Shown in pieces: positions 9,613 to 17,924 of a DNA stretch of 51,675 nt. A model generated the notes under the pieces. It saw only the letters and a list, made by a program, of their open reading frames with translations, did not search any database and was not told where the DNA came from. The translations under genes and the position numbers were made by a program. Numbering within the stretch: the stretch's first letter is position 1; each line of letters begins with the position of its first letter. The stretch is from NCBI GenBank assembly GCA_021155905.1, contig JAJNBG010000026.1, forward strand, positions 1 through 51,675, in the 5' to 3' direction. Source of the stretch: Bacteroidota bacterium (GTDB lineage: Bacteria; Bacteroidota; Bacteroidia; B-17B0; Aurantibacillaceae).

Positions 9613-10263
9613 ATGAAAAACCTTATTATTTTACTTAGCTTAATATGTATTCAATCTTCAACTTATTTTTCCCAAACAGATTCTTTGTTCAGGAAAAATA
9701 AAAAAGAGATTGACGTAAACTACAACTGGTCTCATCTTGGAAGAAGCATGAATTTAAATTATAACCATTATTTCGGTTGTCATGCCTTAAGTATCGGTGT
9801 CCGACAACATTATAACAACGGAGCTATTACTGATAATCAGAATTATGTCTATAAAAACCGTGGCTACTCGACTAATTTTAGCGAATCTATTGGTTTGAAT
9901 ATTGGCTACAAGTTTGATTTACTCAAGAAACATGATTATTTAATGCCCTACCTGTTTTTTCAGTCACAGATTTCGAATATCAGGTTCAAAAGAACATATG
10001 AATACTCAGAAATACGGGATAACGTGTTGGTTTACCATACTGATTCTGAAATTTCCAAACTGTTTTTAGTAACCGAAAATTATATCGGCTTTGGATTGAA
10101 GGTAAAACTTTACAAAAACCTGTATTTAAACCAAACAATAGGTGTAGGGATTGCAACGTTTAAAGGTGAAGATACGAGAGGCATGTTGTTCAACAAACCG
10201 ATAAACGCTAATATCGAATTTTCACATTCTGTTAAAATAGGATTGATCTATCAGTTTAAATAA
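9613..10263 (+). CDS. Outer-membrane beta-barrel protein, function unknown
   Basis: A 216-aa protein with a signal peptide (MKNLIILLSLICIQSSTYFSQ) and about eight predicted amphipathic strands rich in Tyr, Asn and Gly (VNYNWSHLGRSMNLNYNHYF, IGLNIGYKF, YIGFGLKVKLY, SVKIGLIYQF). The last residue of the terminal strand is preceded by QF, as in many Bacteroidota barrels. It has the same general design as the gene at 8867 but no obvious sequence identity to it. Converges with the permease gene with only 7 bp between stop codons. No specific function can be given. Confidence 0.62.
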   Translation: MKNLIILLSLICIQSSTYFSQTDSLFRKNKKEIDVNYNWSHLGRSMNLNYNHYFGCHALSIGVRQHYNNGAITDNQNYVYKNRGYSTNFSESIGLNIGYKFDLLKKHDYLMPYLFFQSQISNIRFKRTYEYSEIRDNVLVYHTDSEISKLFLVTENYIGFGLKVKLYKNLYLNQTIGVGIATFKGEDTRGMLFNKPINANIEFSHSVKIGLIYQFK

Positions 10264-10270
10264 ATAGAAT

Positions 10271-11512
10271 TTATTCAAACCTCAAACATTCAATCGGATC
10301 TAATTGGGAAGCTCGCTTGGCAGGCAGATAGCCGCTGATTAAACCGACAATAAGACAAACCGTAAACCCTATAATGATCCAGGTCCAGGGCATAAAGAAG
10401 GAAGAGCTCAGCTGGAATGAAATTAAATTAGCGGCAATGATTCCCATCAGGATACCGAAAAAGCCTCCACACACACAAATCACTATGCTTTCAATTAAAA
10501 ACTGATTCTTGATAGTTTCGGAAGTCGCGCCTAACGCTTTTCGAATACCGATTTCTTTTGTACGCTCTGTCACGGATACCAGCATGATATTCATTAATCC
10601 AATGGAAGCACCAATTAAAGTAATGATGCCAATGATCAAAGCCCCAAGCGAAGCTTTACTGGTTAAACCTATTAACATACTGGCTAAGCTATCTGCCCTT
10701 GTAACCTCAAAATTATCATCTTCCCCAATTGGGACTTGCCGTACTTTTCTCATCAGTCCGGTTGCTTCGCCTAAAGCCAGTTCCAGCCAATGCGCGTCTT
10801 TTGCCAATACACTGATCGTAAAATTCATATCGGGTTTACCAAAATATTGACGGGCAGCAGTCAAGGGAATGATGCCTATTTTATCACCTCCGAACCCCAT
10901 ACTGTTTCCTTTGCTCGCAAGCACACCCACTACTTTATATTTGCCGCCATTGATCGTCACTATTTTATCCAGCGCTTTTTGTTTTCCTTTAAATAAAGCG
11001 AATTCCACATCTTTGCCAATCATCACCACATGCGCTCCACTGATAATTTCCTGCGGGGAAAAATTTCTTCCTTTTTCCAATTCATAACCACTGGTTTCCA
11101 GGTAATTTTCATCACCACCAAATACCTGGATATTAGGATTGGTTTTTTGAGACTCGAATTTTAAACGCGAATTAAAAGAAGCCATCGTGGAAACTGCCGT
11201 AGTCACAGGAAAAGCAAATTCATTCTTAAAACGCATCGCTTCTTTATAAGTAATGGCCTGGTACTTTTTGGCACGCTTACCATGTCTTCCAACGCGCACA
11301 TTCATATCCCTGTTACGAATGGTAAATGAATTGGCACCCATGCTCGTGAAATTACTATTGATGGAACCTTTCATCGCGTCAATGGCTGAAGAAATACCCA
11401 CCAAAGCCGTGATACCGAAAAAAATAATGAGCATGGTTAAAAACGCCCTTAATTTGTTTCCTTTAATGGAATCGGTAGCAACTTTAATATTTTCCTTGAG
11501 CAGTAATGCCAT
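10271..11512 (-). CDS. MacB-like ABC transporter permease (FtsX fold)
   Basis: A 413-aa integral membrane protein. An N-terminal cytoplasmic stretch and first membrane span (about residues 20-42, LRAFLTMLIIFFGITALVG) are followed by a periplasmic MacB-type core domain (about 45-270) and three C-terminal spans forming the FtsX domain (about 285-405). The motif TERTKEIGIRKALGAT near residue 318 is the signature of this permease family. Such permeases pair with an ATPase to drive efflux or lipoprotein/peptide export by mechanotransmission. No ATPase or membrane-fusion protein gene adjoins it here, so the substrate and partner are unknown; Bacteroidota often carry orphan copies. Confidence 0.88.
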   Translation of the reverse strand: MALLLKENIKVATDSIKGNKLRAFLTMLIIFFGITALVGISSAIDAMKGSINSNFTSMGANSFTIRNRDMNVRVGRHGKRAKKYQAITYKEAMRFKNEFAFPVTTAVSTMASFNSRLKFESQKTNPNIQVFGGDENYLETSGYELEKGRNFSPQEIISGAHVVMIGKDVEFALFKGKQKALDKIVTINGGKYKVVGVLASKGNSMGFGGDKIGIIPLTAARQYFGKPDMNFTISVLAKDAHWLELALGEATGLMRKVRQVPIGEDDNFEVTRADSLASMLIGLTSKASLGALIIGIITLIGASIGLMNIMLVSVTERTKEIGIRKALGATSETIKNQFLIESIVICVCGGFFGILMGIIAANLISFQLSSSFFMPWTWIIIGFTVCLIVGLISGYLPAKRASQLDPIECLRFE

Positions 11513-11579
11513 GGCATAAAAGTAATCAAAAAGTAAAACAAATTTCTACCGTTTATATAAATACAAAATAGCTTTATTG

Positions 11580-12878
11580 TTATTCAGGCAGTCCTCTCAC
11601 CGCTTTCTCATAATCGGGTTTGTCTAGCAAAGCCGTATCAATTTTTGTAGGATCAATGGAACCGAATACTTTTGCATACTCTTGGATCGTCATACCATCA
11701 TAATCAATGATGTTGTACTTGTATTGAACGGTTTGAAAAATGTTCAAGAGCAAACACAAAAACAGAGCAACATAGATGACAAATTTTGTTGTTTTTTTCA
11801 AACCCGAAACTTTGTGAAGAAAAGCAGCCAATGCCAATGCCAATAGCGGGTATAGATCAATCATCGATCGCTGACTAAAGGACCCGCCGTACCACCAACA
11901 CCACCAGCTCGATAATAAGTAAATATAAAGAAGGACTAAAATAAAAACAGAGGATCTGAATTTCCAAATTTGTTGATATTTCATATACCAGATGCCGCAC
12001 AAGGCAAACGCCATAATGGGTGTATAAATCAGCCAGCCTTTACGAAAACCAAATAAAAACTCCGGTAAATGAAAATGATTAAAGTAAAACTGCTCCTTCC
12101 CATAAGAAAAAACAAAAAAGTTTCCTGTCACATGTTTATAATACAACAACTGCGGTAAGAGAATCAGCGAAACAACACCGGCAAATACTAAAAGAAACCG
12201 AAAGCGTTGGACGAAAAAAGCAAGACCTTGCTTCACGTTATAAAAAGAGTTTAGTCCGTATAAAAAAACAGGAAGAATAAAAAATATATTTAACGGCCGA
12301 ACCAACACTATTAATCCAAAGCTAATAGCCATCACTATTACGTTTTTAAAATTAGCTTTCTCGTAAAACTGAAAAAGGAAATACAAAAAAACAGAAAAGA
12401 GAGCAAAAGTATAGGCATGTGACATGGCCGGTTCCACTGTGGCGTAACACAATAAATTGGTACCGAAAAACACAAACAACAAACACAAAGCGGTTATTTT
12501 TTCGCTGTAAAACTGAAGCAATAATTTTCTCAAATACCACAATCCAAACAGCAGGTAAAACAATCCGGAAAATTCAATAAACATTTCATAAATATCCGAA
12601 AAGCCATCCTGTGGATATCCCAAAGGAGCGGCTAATACATGAGCCATGAAAAAGAAAGGAGCGTATAACACCGACATGCCCATTGGATATTTCAGCACAT
12701 GGTTTCCGTGTTGATCATCCAGGTAAGCATAACGCGCTCCATTGTAATAAGTTTTATTTTCAGGTGTAATAAAACTCAGACTCAGATCTTTATCAATAAA
12801 GGCCGCCGGCAAATAACTGTAATAACCGGTCACGTCCCATTTAATCACATCGTCATTGCGGTGCTTTACCAAATTCAA
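11580..12878 (-). CDS. Polytopic membrane protein, GT-C glycosyltransferase-like
   Basis: About ten membrane spans in 432 aa. The first extracytoplasmic loop has KWDVTGYYSYLPAAF with an acidic residue, as in GT-C enzymes that use lipid-linked sugars, and a later loop reads WWCWWYGGSFSQRSMIDLYP, a pattern common to a Bacteroidota family of putative glycosyltransferases. Sugar donor and acceptor are unknown. The first permitted start is TTG at 12878, but the open frame continues upstream for 34 codons to a stop. It encodes an N-terminal hydrophobic segment (SILVIAVACLTIIQIHL) that looks like the missing first span and is preceded by IKK, where MKK would be expected at 12962-12954. The true start is probably the ATA at 12962, or an ATG lost by mutation or sequencing error. 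Confidence 0.65.
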   Translation of the reverse strand: MNLVKHRNDDVIKWDVTGYYSYLPAAFIDKDLSLSFITPENKTYYNGARYAYLDDQHGNHVLKYPMGMSVLYAPFFFMAHVLAAPLGYPQDGFSDIYEMFIEFSGLFYLLFGLWYLRKLLLQFYSEKITALCLLFVFFGTNLLCYATVEPAMSHAYTFALFSVFLYFLFQFYEKANFKNVIVMAISFGLIVLVRPLNIFFILPVFLYGLNSFYNVKQGLAFFVQRFRFLLVFAGVVSLILLPQLLYYKHVTGNFFVFSYGKEQFYFNHFHLPEFLFGFRKGWLIYTPIMAFALCGIWYMKYQQIWKFRSSVFILVLLYIYLLSSWWCWWYGGSFSQRSMIDLYPLLALALAAFLHKVSGLKKTTKFVIYVALFLCLLLNIFQTVQYKYNIIDYDGMTIQEYAKVFGSIDPTKIDTALLDKPDYEKAVRGLPE

Positions 12879-12985
12879 ATGAATCTGAATTATAGTCAGG
12901 CAGGCTACCGCAATAACAAGGATACTAGGGTAAGCAGATAAATATGAATAGAGCTTTTTTATAACAACAAAAATATATTAATTAC

Positions 12986-13663
12986 TTACACTAAAAATTG
13001 TTCATGGAATCCTCCGATCTGTTTCTCTATATTCACGAAATGTATCTCCAGGATCCATTCCCGTTTGGCACCTGAAACACCTGGAGCAAACATGTCTTTA
13101 TGATTATCCGGGTGAATGTAGTTATCCCGGCTTTCGCTTTCAATTTTTTCATGCGGAAAATTTCCGATCAAATGTCCTGCGATATCGCCTCCATATGTCC
13201 ATCCGTATTTCGCAGCAAGCAAAACATTATAATCATAATACTCTGCTCCGGTGATTGCGCTTTTTGTAAAAAACCAATCGCGGGATTCTTTCCAGGCTGC
13301 TTCAATGTCAGATTTCAATTTCAATTTTAAGGGGTCATTTCCAATAACATAAGTTCTGCCAACATCCGCCTCCCAATCTTCGAATACCGGGCCGAAATCA
13401 AAAAACAAAATGTCGTCTTTTTGAATGGTCAAGTCCGGTGGATTTTCACGATAAGGATGCATGGTGTTCTTGCCGGCACGAACGATGCGTTTATGCCAGT
13501 ATTTCTTAATTCCAAACAGTTCAAAAGCCAGGTCAAAAAGCTCCGAATTCAATTGCTTTTCTGTCTTCCCCGCAATAATCAATCCACGGGTTTCAGCAAC
13601 ATCAAACAAATGGAGCGCTTTACGCTCAGCTTCCTGAAGTTCCTTTATTTTATCCTTGCCCAT
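12986..13663 (-). CDS. M24-family metallopeptidase (Xaa-Pro aminopeptidase/Map fold)
   Basis: A 225-aa pita-bread-fold protein. The five dinuclear-metal ligands of family M24 are visible in order: D89 (FFDFG), D100 (EADVGRTY), H164 (GHLIG), E206 (LEIHF) and E221 (GFHEQF). It lacks the N-terminal creatinase-like domain of full-length aminopeptidase P, and is shorter than methionine aminopeptidase plus extensions, so the substrate cannot be assigned. A cytoplasmic peptidase or a relative acting on modified amino acids is likely. ATG start; the gene lies between the membrane-protein gene and the divergent topB. All ligands are intact, so it should be active. Confidence 0.85.
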   Translation of the reverse strand: MGKDKIKELQEAERKALHLFDVAETRGLIIAGKTEKQLNSELFDLAFELFGIKKYWHKRIVRAGKNTMHPYRENPPDLTIQKDDILFFDFGPVFEDWEADVGRTYVIGNDPLKLKLKSDIEAAWKESRDWFFTKSAITGAEYYDYNVLLAAKYGWTYGGDIAGHLIGNFPHEKIESESRDNYIHPDNHKDMFAPGVSGAKREWILEIHFVNIEKQIGGFHEQFLV

Positions 13664-13748
13664 TCTTAAAATCTTGAGAATAACTTTTTAAATAAGTTCT
13701 AAAATTAAACTATAATTTAAAGCTTTCATAAAAAGCCCCGAATAAAAA

Positions 13749-16046
13749 GTGATCCTCTGTATTGCCGAAAAACCAAGTGTTGGAAAAGAAATTGCCCGCA
13801 TCGTTGGTGCAACAAACCGTCGCGATGGTTTTTATGAAGGCAATGGTTACTTAATTAGTTGGACATTTGGCCATTTATGTACCCTGAAAGCTCCGGATGA
13901 TTACAGTGATGACTGGAAACGATGGGATCTGAATTTTCTGCCAATGATTCCTCCCCGTTTTCAATTAAAGGTAATTGACAACAGTGGCGTTACCAAACAA
14001 TTCAATACTCTCAAATCCCTGATGGAGCAATGCAGCGAAGTAGTGAACTGTGGTGATGCGGGCATTGAAGGTGAACTGATTCAGCGCTGGGTACTCTCTA
14101 AAGCCTCAAACACCAAACCGGTAAAACGTTTGTGGATCTCATCCATGACCGATGAAGCTATTAGAGAGGGATTTGATAATTTAAAGGACAGTAAAGACTA
14201 CGATCTGCTCTATGCGGCCGGTAATGCACGTGCCATCGGTGATTGGTTGCTGGGCATGAATGCCAGTCGTTTATATACCGTAAAATACGCGCAGGGAAAA
14301 GGAGTGTTATCCATTGGAAGAGTCCAGACCCCTACCCTTGCGCTAATCGTAAACCGTTACAATGAAATTCAAAATTTTAAACCTGAGATTTACTGGGAAT
14401 TAAAAACTACTTATCGCGCTGTTGTTTTTAATTCGGCCAAACGCAAGTTTACCAAACAGGAAGATGCCACGCAGCTTTTAGAAAGCATCAAAAATCATTT
14501 ATTTGAAATTATTTCAAGTACAAAAAAGAATGCGAATGAGAGTCCGCTGCCGCTTTTTGATTTGACCTCCCTGCAGGTAGAGTGTAATAAAAAATTAAAT
14601 TTCACGGCAGATGATACATTGAAACATTTGCAGAAGTTATACGAATCCAAATTAGTCACTTATCCAAGGGTTGATACGACGTATTTACCGGAGAATATGC
14701 ATTCCAAGATCAAAGGCATCCTGGAAAACATGAAGCCCTACACTCAGTATACTCAGCCGCTACTGGATAAACCAATCCGAAAAAGCAAAAAAGTATTTGA
14801 CGATAAAAAGATCACAGATCACCATGCCATTATTCCAACAGGTGTGATACCACCTTCCGGAATGTACTTACCGGAAAAACAGGTATACGATATTATTGCC
14901 CGCAGGTTTATTGCTGCCTTTTATCCTGATTGCGTTGTGAGTAATACGGTTGTGTTGGGTGATGTTGACGGAAATGAATTTAGTGCGACAGGTAAAGTTA
15001 TCCTGGAAGAAGGCTGGCGTGTTTTGTTTCCAAAAAAAGAATCCATTGCACAAGGCGATGATAAAGAAAAAGAGGATGAAGAGCAGCTAATGCCTCTATT
15101 TGTGAAAGGAGAAAAAGGTGAACACATTCCTGATCTCCAGGAAAAGCAAACACAACCGCCAAAGATGCACACAGAAGCAACCTTGCTTCGTGCAATGGAA
15201 ACAGCTGGAAAACAGGTAGATGATCCGGAGTTAAGAGACCTCATGAAAGAAAACGGCATCGGACGGCCATCTACGAGGGCAAATATTATTGAGACGTTAT
15301 TCAAACGAAATTACATTACCCGTCAGCGAAAAAACTTAGTGCCTACCATCACTGGGATACAGTTGATTAAAACCATTAATAACGAACTACTAAAGTCTGT
15401 AGAATTAACCGGTATCTGGGAAAAAAAATTAAGACAGATTGAAAAAGGTGAATACGATCCTCATTTATTTCTAACAGAAATGAAGGATATGGTAAGTGCG
15501 CTCACTAAAGAAGTGAAGTTTGAACATGGAAATTCTATTACCATTGAAGCGGATCCTAAAAGCATCCCAAAAACCCAGGTCCTTCCTACCGAAACGACTT
15601 CTACGGGAACACTGGAAAAGAAACCAAAAACAAAAGATCCAAAACCGGACGCTGCAATCACCTGTCCGAAATGTAAAACAGGTAGCGTCCTCAAAGGCAA
15701 GTCTGCTTATGGTTGTTCTGCTTTTAAAGAGGGCTGTAATTATAAAATCACTTTTGAGTTTGGTGAAAAAAAATTAAATGAAAAACAAATTTTTGCTTTG
15801 ATCCAAAAAAGAAAATCACCTTCCATAAAAGGCTTTGTTATTAATACAAAAAAAGTAAATGGCCACTTAATTTTAAATTCCGAATTTGGCATTGAGTTTA
15901 TCGAAGAAACGGGGAAAGCCAATGTACCGACAATTTCAGAAAATCAGGCTTGTCCGAAATGCAAACAAGGAAAGGTTTTAAAGGGTAAAATTGCCTTTGG
16001 TTGCAACCGATACAAAGAGGGTTGCGACTTCAGAGTTGCCTTTTAA
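13749..16046 (+). CDS. topB: DNA topoisomerase III
   Basis: A type IA topoisomerase that passes single strands to decatenate DNA and relax negative supercoils. Its 765 residues begin with the Toprim domain (CIAEKPSVG, then GDAGIEGE for metal binding near residue 100). The active-site region TYPRVDTTYLPEN contains the catalytic tyrosine at about Y305. The central SIGRVQTPTLALIV and the GIGRPSTRA motif near residue 500 are also typical. The C-terminus has two repeats of the topoisomerase zinc-ribbon-like module (CPKCKTGSVLKGKSAYGC... and CPKCKQGKVLKGKIAFGC...), each with four cysteines. The start is GTG at 13749; this gives MILCIAEKPS, the normal N-terminus. Confidence 0.95.
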   Translation: MILCIAEKPSVGKEIARIVGATNRRDGFYEGNGYLISWTFGHLCTLKAPDDYSDDWKRWDLNFLPMIPPRFQLKVIDNSGVTKQFNTLKSLMEQCSEVVNCGDAGIEGELIQRWVLSKASNTKPVKRLWISSMTDEAIREGFDNLKDSKDYDLLYAAGNARAIGDWLLGMNASRLYTVKYAQGKGVLSIGRVQTPTLALIVNRYNEIQNFKPEIYWELKTTYRAVVFNSAKRKFTKQEDATQLLESIKNHLFEIISSTKKNANESPLPLFDLTSLQVECNKKLNFTADDTLKHLQKLYESKLVTYPRVDTTYLPENMHSKIKGILENMKPYTQYTQPLLDKPIRKSKKVFDDKKITDHHAIIPTGVIPPSGMYLPEKQVYDIIARRFIAAFYPDCVVSNTVVLGDVDGNEFSATGKVILEEGWRVLFPKKESIAQGDDKEKEDEEQLMPLFVKGEKGEHIPDLQEKQTQPPKMHTEATLLRAMETAGKQVDDPELRDLMKENGIGRPSTRANIIETLFKRNYITRQRKNLVPTITGIQLIKTINNELLKSVELTGIWEKKLRQIEKGEYDPHLFLTEMKDMVSALTKEVKFEHGNSITIEADPKSIPKTQVLPTETTSTGTLEKKPKTKDPKPDAAITCPKCKTGSVLKGKSAYGCSAFKEGCNYKITFEFGEKKLNEKQIFALIQKRKSPSIKGFVINTKKVNGHLILNSEFGIEFIEETGKANVPTISENQACPKCKQGKVLKGKIAFGCNRYKEGCDFRVAF

Positions 16047-16173
16047 AAATTGTTTTTCACTGCCAATTCAAGTGGACAATTAAGACTACAATCCAAAAAA
16101 CACTAAACGGTCTCATTTGTCAATTTAATAGGGTACCTTTAATACTTGTCTGTACAATCAGGCTTACAAGCCT

Positions 16174-16773
16174 ATGGAAAAGGACAATACCTTTGAAACC
16201 CTTATTGGAAGTTTCATTAGTGATAAAGTTGGGATCGATGATCACTTCATCAGCGACAAACTATCACAACACCTTCAGCAAAATATCCTGACGCTCATTG
16301 AACAAAAAAAGATGATTTCAGCGGGAACAGGAAGTCAAGACAAACTTTCATTCGATAAGACCGTGAGGAGCGACGCCATTTACTGGCTTGATCGTAGCCA
16401 CGAAAATGAATATGAGAACGAATTTTTTGACCAGGTAGATGATTTTGTAAAATACCTGAACAGAAGCTGTTTCGCTGGTATTAATGGGTATGAATTTCAT
16501 TATTCACTATACGAAACAGGTAGTTTCTATCAAAGACATCTTGATCAGTTTAAAAATAATACCAGCCGGAAATACTCTATGATCAGTTACCTTAATGCGG
16601 ATTGGAAAGAAAGCGATGGAGGTGAATTAGTGATTTATCAGAACTACAATGATAAAAAAATTGCACCCACACAAGGCAAAACGGTCTTTTTCAAAAGTGA
16701 TGAACTGCAACATGAAGTGAAACTAACCCGTCAAAGGCGAATGAGTATTACCGGATGGTTAAAGAGAGATTAA
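16174..16773 (+). CDS. 2-oxoglutarate/Fe(II) dioxygenase, prolyl-hydroxylase (EGLN/PHD)-like
   Basis: A 199-aa single-domain dioxygenase. The iron triad is H122-x-D124 (QRHLDQF) and H180 (ELQHEV), and R189 six residues before W195 fits the 2-oxoglutarate-binding arginine. The stretch YSLYETGSFYQRHLD and SYLNADW...DGGEL are characteristic of the prolyl hydroxylase branch related to animal EGLN oxygen sensors and bacterial ribosomal or EF-Tu hydroxylases. The hydroxylated protein is not known; EF-Tu or a ribosomal protein is possible by analogy with Pseudomonas PHD. It stands between topB and a convergent pseudouridine synthase and has its own 127-bp upstream region. Confidence 0.85.
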   Translation: MEKDNTFETLIGSFISDKVGIDDHFISDKLSQHLQQNILTLIEQKKMISAGTGSQDKLSFDKTVRSDAIYWLDRSHENEYENEFFDQVDDFVKYLNRSCFAGINGYEFHYSLYETGSFYQRHLDQFKNNTSRKYSMISYLNADWKESDGGELVIYQNYNDKKIAPTQGKTVFFKSDELQHEVKLTRQRRMSITGWLKRD

Positions 16774-16794
16774 TTTCGTTTTAAAATTTTAAAA

Positions 16795-17433
16795 CTAAAA
16801 TTCTGCTTCCGCAATAAACTCCATTTGTTTCAACGTCACAGGGTGTTGGATCACCAGTTTGGCCGCATGCAATGCTATGGCATTTGGTTTGTAATCAACT
16901 ACAGAGCCATATAAAGCATCCCCAATGATCGGGCATCCAAGGCCTGCCAGCTGTACACGGATCTGGTGGAACTTGCCGGTGTGTAATTGAATCTCCCATA
17001 AAAAATAAACGCCTTGTGGCTTCACGTTGTACTCCAATTTCACCAGTTCAGCGTATTCTGTTCCTTCGGGTACCAATACCGCTTTCTTTTTTTCTTTGCG
17101 ATGCCAGTGTTCCAGTACTCCTGATTTCTGATCGGGCATATCATTGGTTAAAGCGAGGTAATACTTTTTAACCAAACGCTGCGCGAACTGCTCACTTAAA
17201 TTTTTCAGGTATTCTTTTTTCTTCGTGAACAATACGACTCCACTCACCGGGCGATCCAGCCGGTGTAAATGCTGCGCATAAGGACTCGCCATTCCGGTCG
17301 ATTCTTTTAAATAATTTTTGACGTCCTGCAACAAATTCGGAAAGTTGTTCCGGTCAGGCTCAACCATGAGTCCGGCCGGTTTATGACATACCAATAAGAC
17401 GTCGTCTTCAAATATGATATTTAACGTTGGCAA
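16795..17433 (-). CDS. RluA-family RNA pseudouridine synthase
   Basis: A 212-aa protein of the RluA family, which isomerises uridine to pseudouridine in rRNA or tRNA. The catalytic aspartate is in HRLDRPVSG near residue 53, and DDVLLVCHKPAGLMVEP is the conserved N-terminal motif. HQIRVQLAGLGCPIIGDALYG is the C-terminal RNA-binding signature. There is no S4 domain and the length resembles the short RluA/TruC type, so tRNA U65-like or 23S/tRNA U32-like modification is possible, but the site cannot be assigned. No ATG is available; TTG at 17433 is the best start. Confidence 0.88.
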   Translation of the reverse strand: MPTLNIIFEDDVLLVCHKPAGLMVEPDRNNFPNLLQDVKNYLKESTGMASPYAQHLHRLDRPVSGVVLFTKKKEYLKNLSEQFAQRLVKKYYLALTNDMPDQKSGVLEHWHRKEKKKAVLVPEGTEYAELVKLEYNVKPQGVYFLWEIQLHTGKFHQIRVQLAGLGCPIIGDALYGSVVDYKPNAIALHAAKLVIQHPVTLKQMEFIAEAEF

Positions 17434-17478
17434 AATAAAAACGAAATTAATGATTTTAGCGTTTAAAGCGAATTGAGT

Positions 17479-17847
17479 TTAAAACTCTACCTGGTAAACA
17501 TCGGCACGGTTACGAAGAATGCCTAACACTTCGAAACCACCTTCCTGCGGGATCATTTCTTTCAGGTCGAAGGTTGTGCAACCTTTACTAAGTCCTTCAA
17601 AAATGAGCGTGAATCCTCTGCCATCATTCAAGGTCCATTGAGGCGCAAAAGTAATATTGAAAGCCGTAATGAGCTTCGCACGTTTGCCAGTCCCATGTTC
17701 AATTAAATAGGTTGAGGGCCATATACGGTACGCGTAATCGGCTCCGCAGGTGCAATGCACGATGGTCTGCCTCTCTTCCGATTCAAGTGTTTTGACTTCT
17801 GTATCCGAATGCGTTTTGACTTCTGTTATTTCTTCTGTTTCATTCAT
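17479..17847 (-). CDS. Conserved hypothetical protein
   Basis: A 122-aa soluble protein with an acidic Thr/Glu-rich N-terminus (about 30 residues, low complexity) and a compact domain. That domain contains CTCGADYAYRIWPSTYLIE, then FEGLSKGCTTFDLKE, and ends in a hydrophobic strand. The GRGFTLIFEGL...FDLxExIP arrangement resembles a small beta-sandwich protein seen in other Bacteroidota genomes, but I know no function. Two nearby cysteines (C-T-C) are present without a matching pair. It lies between the pseudouridine synthase and hrpB, all on the minus strand; co-transcription is possible. Confidence 0.6.
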   Translation of the reverse strand: MNETEEITEVKTHSDTEVKTLESEERQTIVHCTCGADYAYRIWPSTYLIEHGTGKRAKLITAFNITFAPQWTLNDGRGFTLIFEGLSKGCTTFDLKEMIPQEGGFEVLGILRNRADVYQVEF

Positions 17848-17924
17848 ATGCTTACGCTTTGATAAAGGTAATCAGTTTATCTCAATAATATTTGCAGACT
17901 TTTATATATCAGTGAAAAGAAATT

